Shown here piece by piece: positions 12,478-13,667 of a stretch of DNA of 13,667 nt (position 1 is the stretch's first letter; each line of letters starts with the position of its first letter). The DNA comes from Ruminococcus sp. UBA1828 (lineage in GTDB: Bacteria; Bacillota; Clostridia; Oscillospirales; Ruminococcaceae), in the NCBI GenBank assembly GCA_002338885.1, contig DDJI01000117.1, forward strand, positions 1-13,667. Direction: 5' to 3'. The translations under genes and the position numbers were made by a program. The notes under the pieces are model-generated. The model was not told the DNA's origin. It searched no databases and saw nothing but the letters and a program-made list of their open reading frames with translations.

Positions 12478-13667
12478 ATGTGCGGAATCATTGGCTACAG
12501 CGGCAGGTATGACGCTGCCGAAAGGATATTGTGCGGCCTTTCTGCTCTTGAATACAGAGGATACGACTCTGCAGGAATAGCTGCGTTTGAAAACGACGAG
12601 CTGAACATTGTAAAAACCGTCGGCAGGGTGCATGCGCTTGCCGAAAAGATAGACGCCCTGGGCGGGATACATTCCCACTGTGCTATAGGTCACACGAGAT
12701 GGGCAACCCACGGCGTGCCCAACGACATAAACTCGCATCCCCAGAAGGCGGGTTCGGTTGTGCTTGTGCACAACGGAATTATAGAAAACTACGCCGAGCT
12801 TAAATCAGAGCTTCAGGCCAAAGGCGTGAGCTTTGAATCGCAGACGGACACGGAAGTTGCGGCGGCGGTTATAAACGCCGAATACTCGGTGACGCATGAG
12901 CCTTTGAGCGCGATACAAAGAGCTATGAAGAAAATTTGCGGCTCGTATGCCTTCGGAATACTTTTCAGCGACATACCCGGCGTGATATACGCAGTAAAGA
13001 TGGGCAGCCCGCTGATAGTCGGCGTTGCGGAGGACGGCGGATTTATATCGTCCGACATATCCGCCATACTCAAATACACAAAAAAGTACATATCTCTTGA
13101 AAACGGAGAGATAGCCGTTGTCGATAGAAACGCCGTTGCGGTGTACGACAAGGACGGAAACTCCGCCGAGAAGCAGATACTCACCGCAACGTGGGACGTT
13201 TCCGCCGCCGAAAAGGGCGGATATGCGCACTTCATGCTCAAGGAGATACATGAAGAGCCGGAGGCAATCAAAAAGACGCTCAGCATACGAAACAGGCACG
13301 GCATCATAGATTTTGAATCGGACGGAATCAGCGCGGACGATTTAAGCTCCATAAACTTTTTGCACATCGTGGCGTGCGGTACGGCCATGCATGCGGGCCT
13401 GTACGCCAAGTACCTCATAGAAAAGCTTGCAAGGGTGCCGGTGACGGTTGAAATGGCATCGGAGTACAGGTACAGCGACCCGATCGTAGGCAAAGACGAC
13501 ACGGTGCTTGTAATATCACAGTCGGGAGAAACCGCCGACTCGCTTGAGGCGATAAGAATATCAAAGGCAAAGGGCGCAAAGACAATTGCGCTTGTAAACG
13601 TCATAGCGTCATCGATAGCAAGGGAGGCAGACAAGGTAATATACACATATGCCGGTCCGGAAATATC
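12478..13667 (+). CDS. glmS: Glutamine-fructose-6-phosphate aminotransferase (isomerizing), N-terminal two thirds (3' end outside window)
   Basis: GlmS makes glucosamine-6-phosphate from fructose-6-phosphate and glutamine, the entry to amino sugars for peptidoglycan. The first 396 residues are present, of about 610 expected. The N-terminal glutaminase domain begins MCGIIGY, with the catalytic cysteine C2 exposed after removal of Met1, followed by YRGYDSAG (26-33), HTRWATHG (72-79), HNGIIENY (98-105) and QTDTE (122-126). After the linker (HFMLKEIHEEPE, 251-262) the first sugar isomerase domain begins, with ACGTAMHAG (299-307) and SQSGETADS (347-355). The sequence is cut at AGPEI. The ATG at 12478 has GGAGG 7 nt upstream. 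It has its own promoter and a long structured leader, so it is probably regulated apart from the his operon. Confidence 0.97.
   Translation, partial: MCGIIGYSGRYDAAERILCGLSALEYRGYDSAGIAAFENDELNIVKTVGRVHALAEKIDALGGIHSHCAIGHTRWATHGVPNDINSHPQKAGSVVLVHNGIIENYAELKSELQAKGVSFESQTDTEVAAAVINAEYSVTHEPLSAIQRAMKKICGSYAFGILFSDIPGVIYAVKMGSPLIVGVAEDGGFISSDISAILKYTKKYISLENGEIAVVDRNAVAVYDKDGNSAEKQILTATWDVSAAEKGGYAHFMLKEIHEEPEAIKKTLSIRNRHGIIDFESDGISADDLSSINFLHIVACGTAMHAGLYAKYLIEKLARVPVTVEMASEYRYSDPIVGKDDTVLVISQSGETADSLEAIRISKAKGAKTIALVNVIASSIAREADKVIYTYAGPEI

Noticed and set aside
12813..13646. Long serine-rich open frame antisense to glmS (about 277 codons)
   Set aside because: It mirrors the glmS codons; serine richness is expected on the opposite strand of such codon usage. 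No promoter or ribosome binding site was seen.

Overview
The window looks like chromosomal DNA of a low-to-moderate GC member of the Clostridia (Bacillota). Supporting signs are the strong GGAGG-type ribosome binding sites, the sigma-A-like promoters (TTGACT or TTGTAC, 17 bp, TATAAT), the short form of HisG paired with HisZ, a type III pantothenate kinase, an ECF-type vitamin transporter subunit and a PHP-type histidinol phosphatase. No rRNA, tRNA, CRISPR array, phage gene or insertion sequence was seen. The sequence alone does not fix the genus.

Left part (1-3440, all genes on the minus strand). From right to left: a two-helix membrane protein with a TPR-like cytoplasmic region (2289-3305); coaX, type III pantothenate kinase (1377-2150); an ECF transporter substrate-binding subunit, probably for pantothenate (696-1304); and the start of an ABC transporter ATPase that runs off the window (446 to 1). 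coaX and the ECF gene form a short unit, probably for pantothenate uptake and its first activation step. It has its own promoter and ends in a clear intrinsic terminator (612-646). The ABC gene and the TPR gene each have a recognisable promoter.

Middle part (3534-12230, plus strand). This is a compact, apparently complete histidine biosynthesis operon: yerC/hisR (TrpR-type regulator), hisZ, hisG, hisD, hisC, hisB, hisH, hisA, hisF, hisIE and hisJ. All ten steps from PRPP and ATP to histidine are encoded. Most junctions overlap by 1-11 bases and the largest gap is 24 bp, so translation is probably coupled throughout. Only about 34 nt separate the predicted transcription start from the first gene. 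That leaves no room for a T-box or a leader-peptide attenuator, so control is probably by the operon's own TrpR-like repressor. An imperfect 23-bp palindrome over the -10 region is the best operator candidate.

Right part (12231-13667). A consensus promoter drives glmS (glucosamine-6-phosphate synthase; first 396 codons present). Its leader of about 174 nt can form three hairpins in a row. The last one is terminator-like and lies just upstream of the glmS ribosome binding site. I cannot match the leader to the glmS ribozyme consensus, and this is the most interesting non-coding signal in the window. Otherwise the window is a well-understood housekeeping region. I see no convincing novel multi-gene system.
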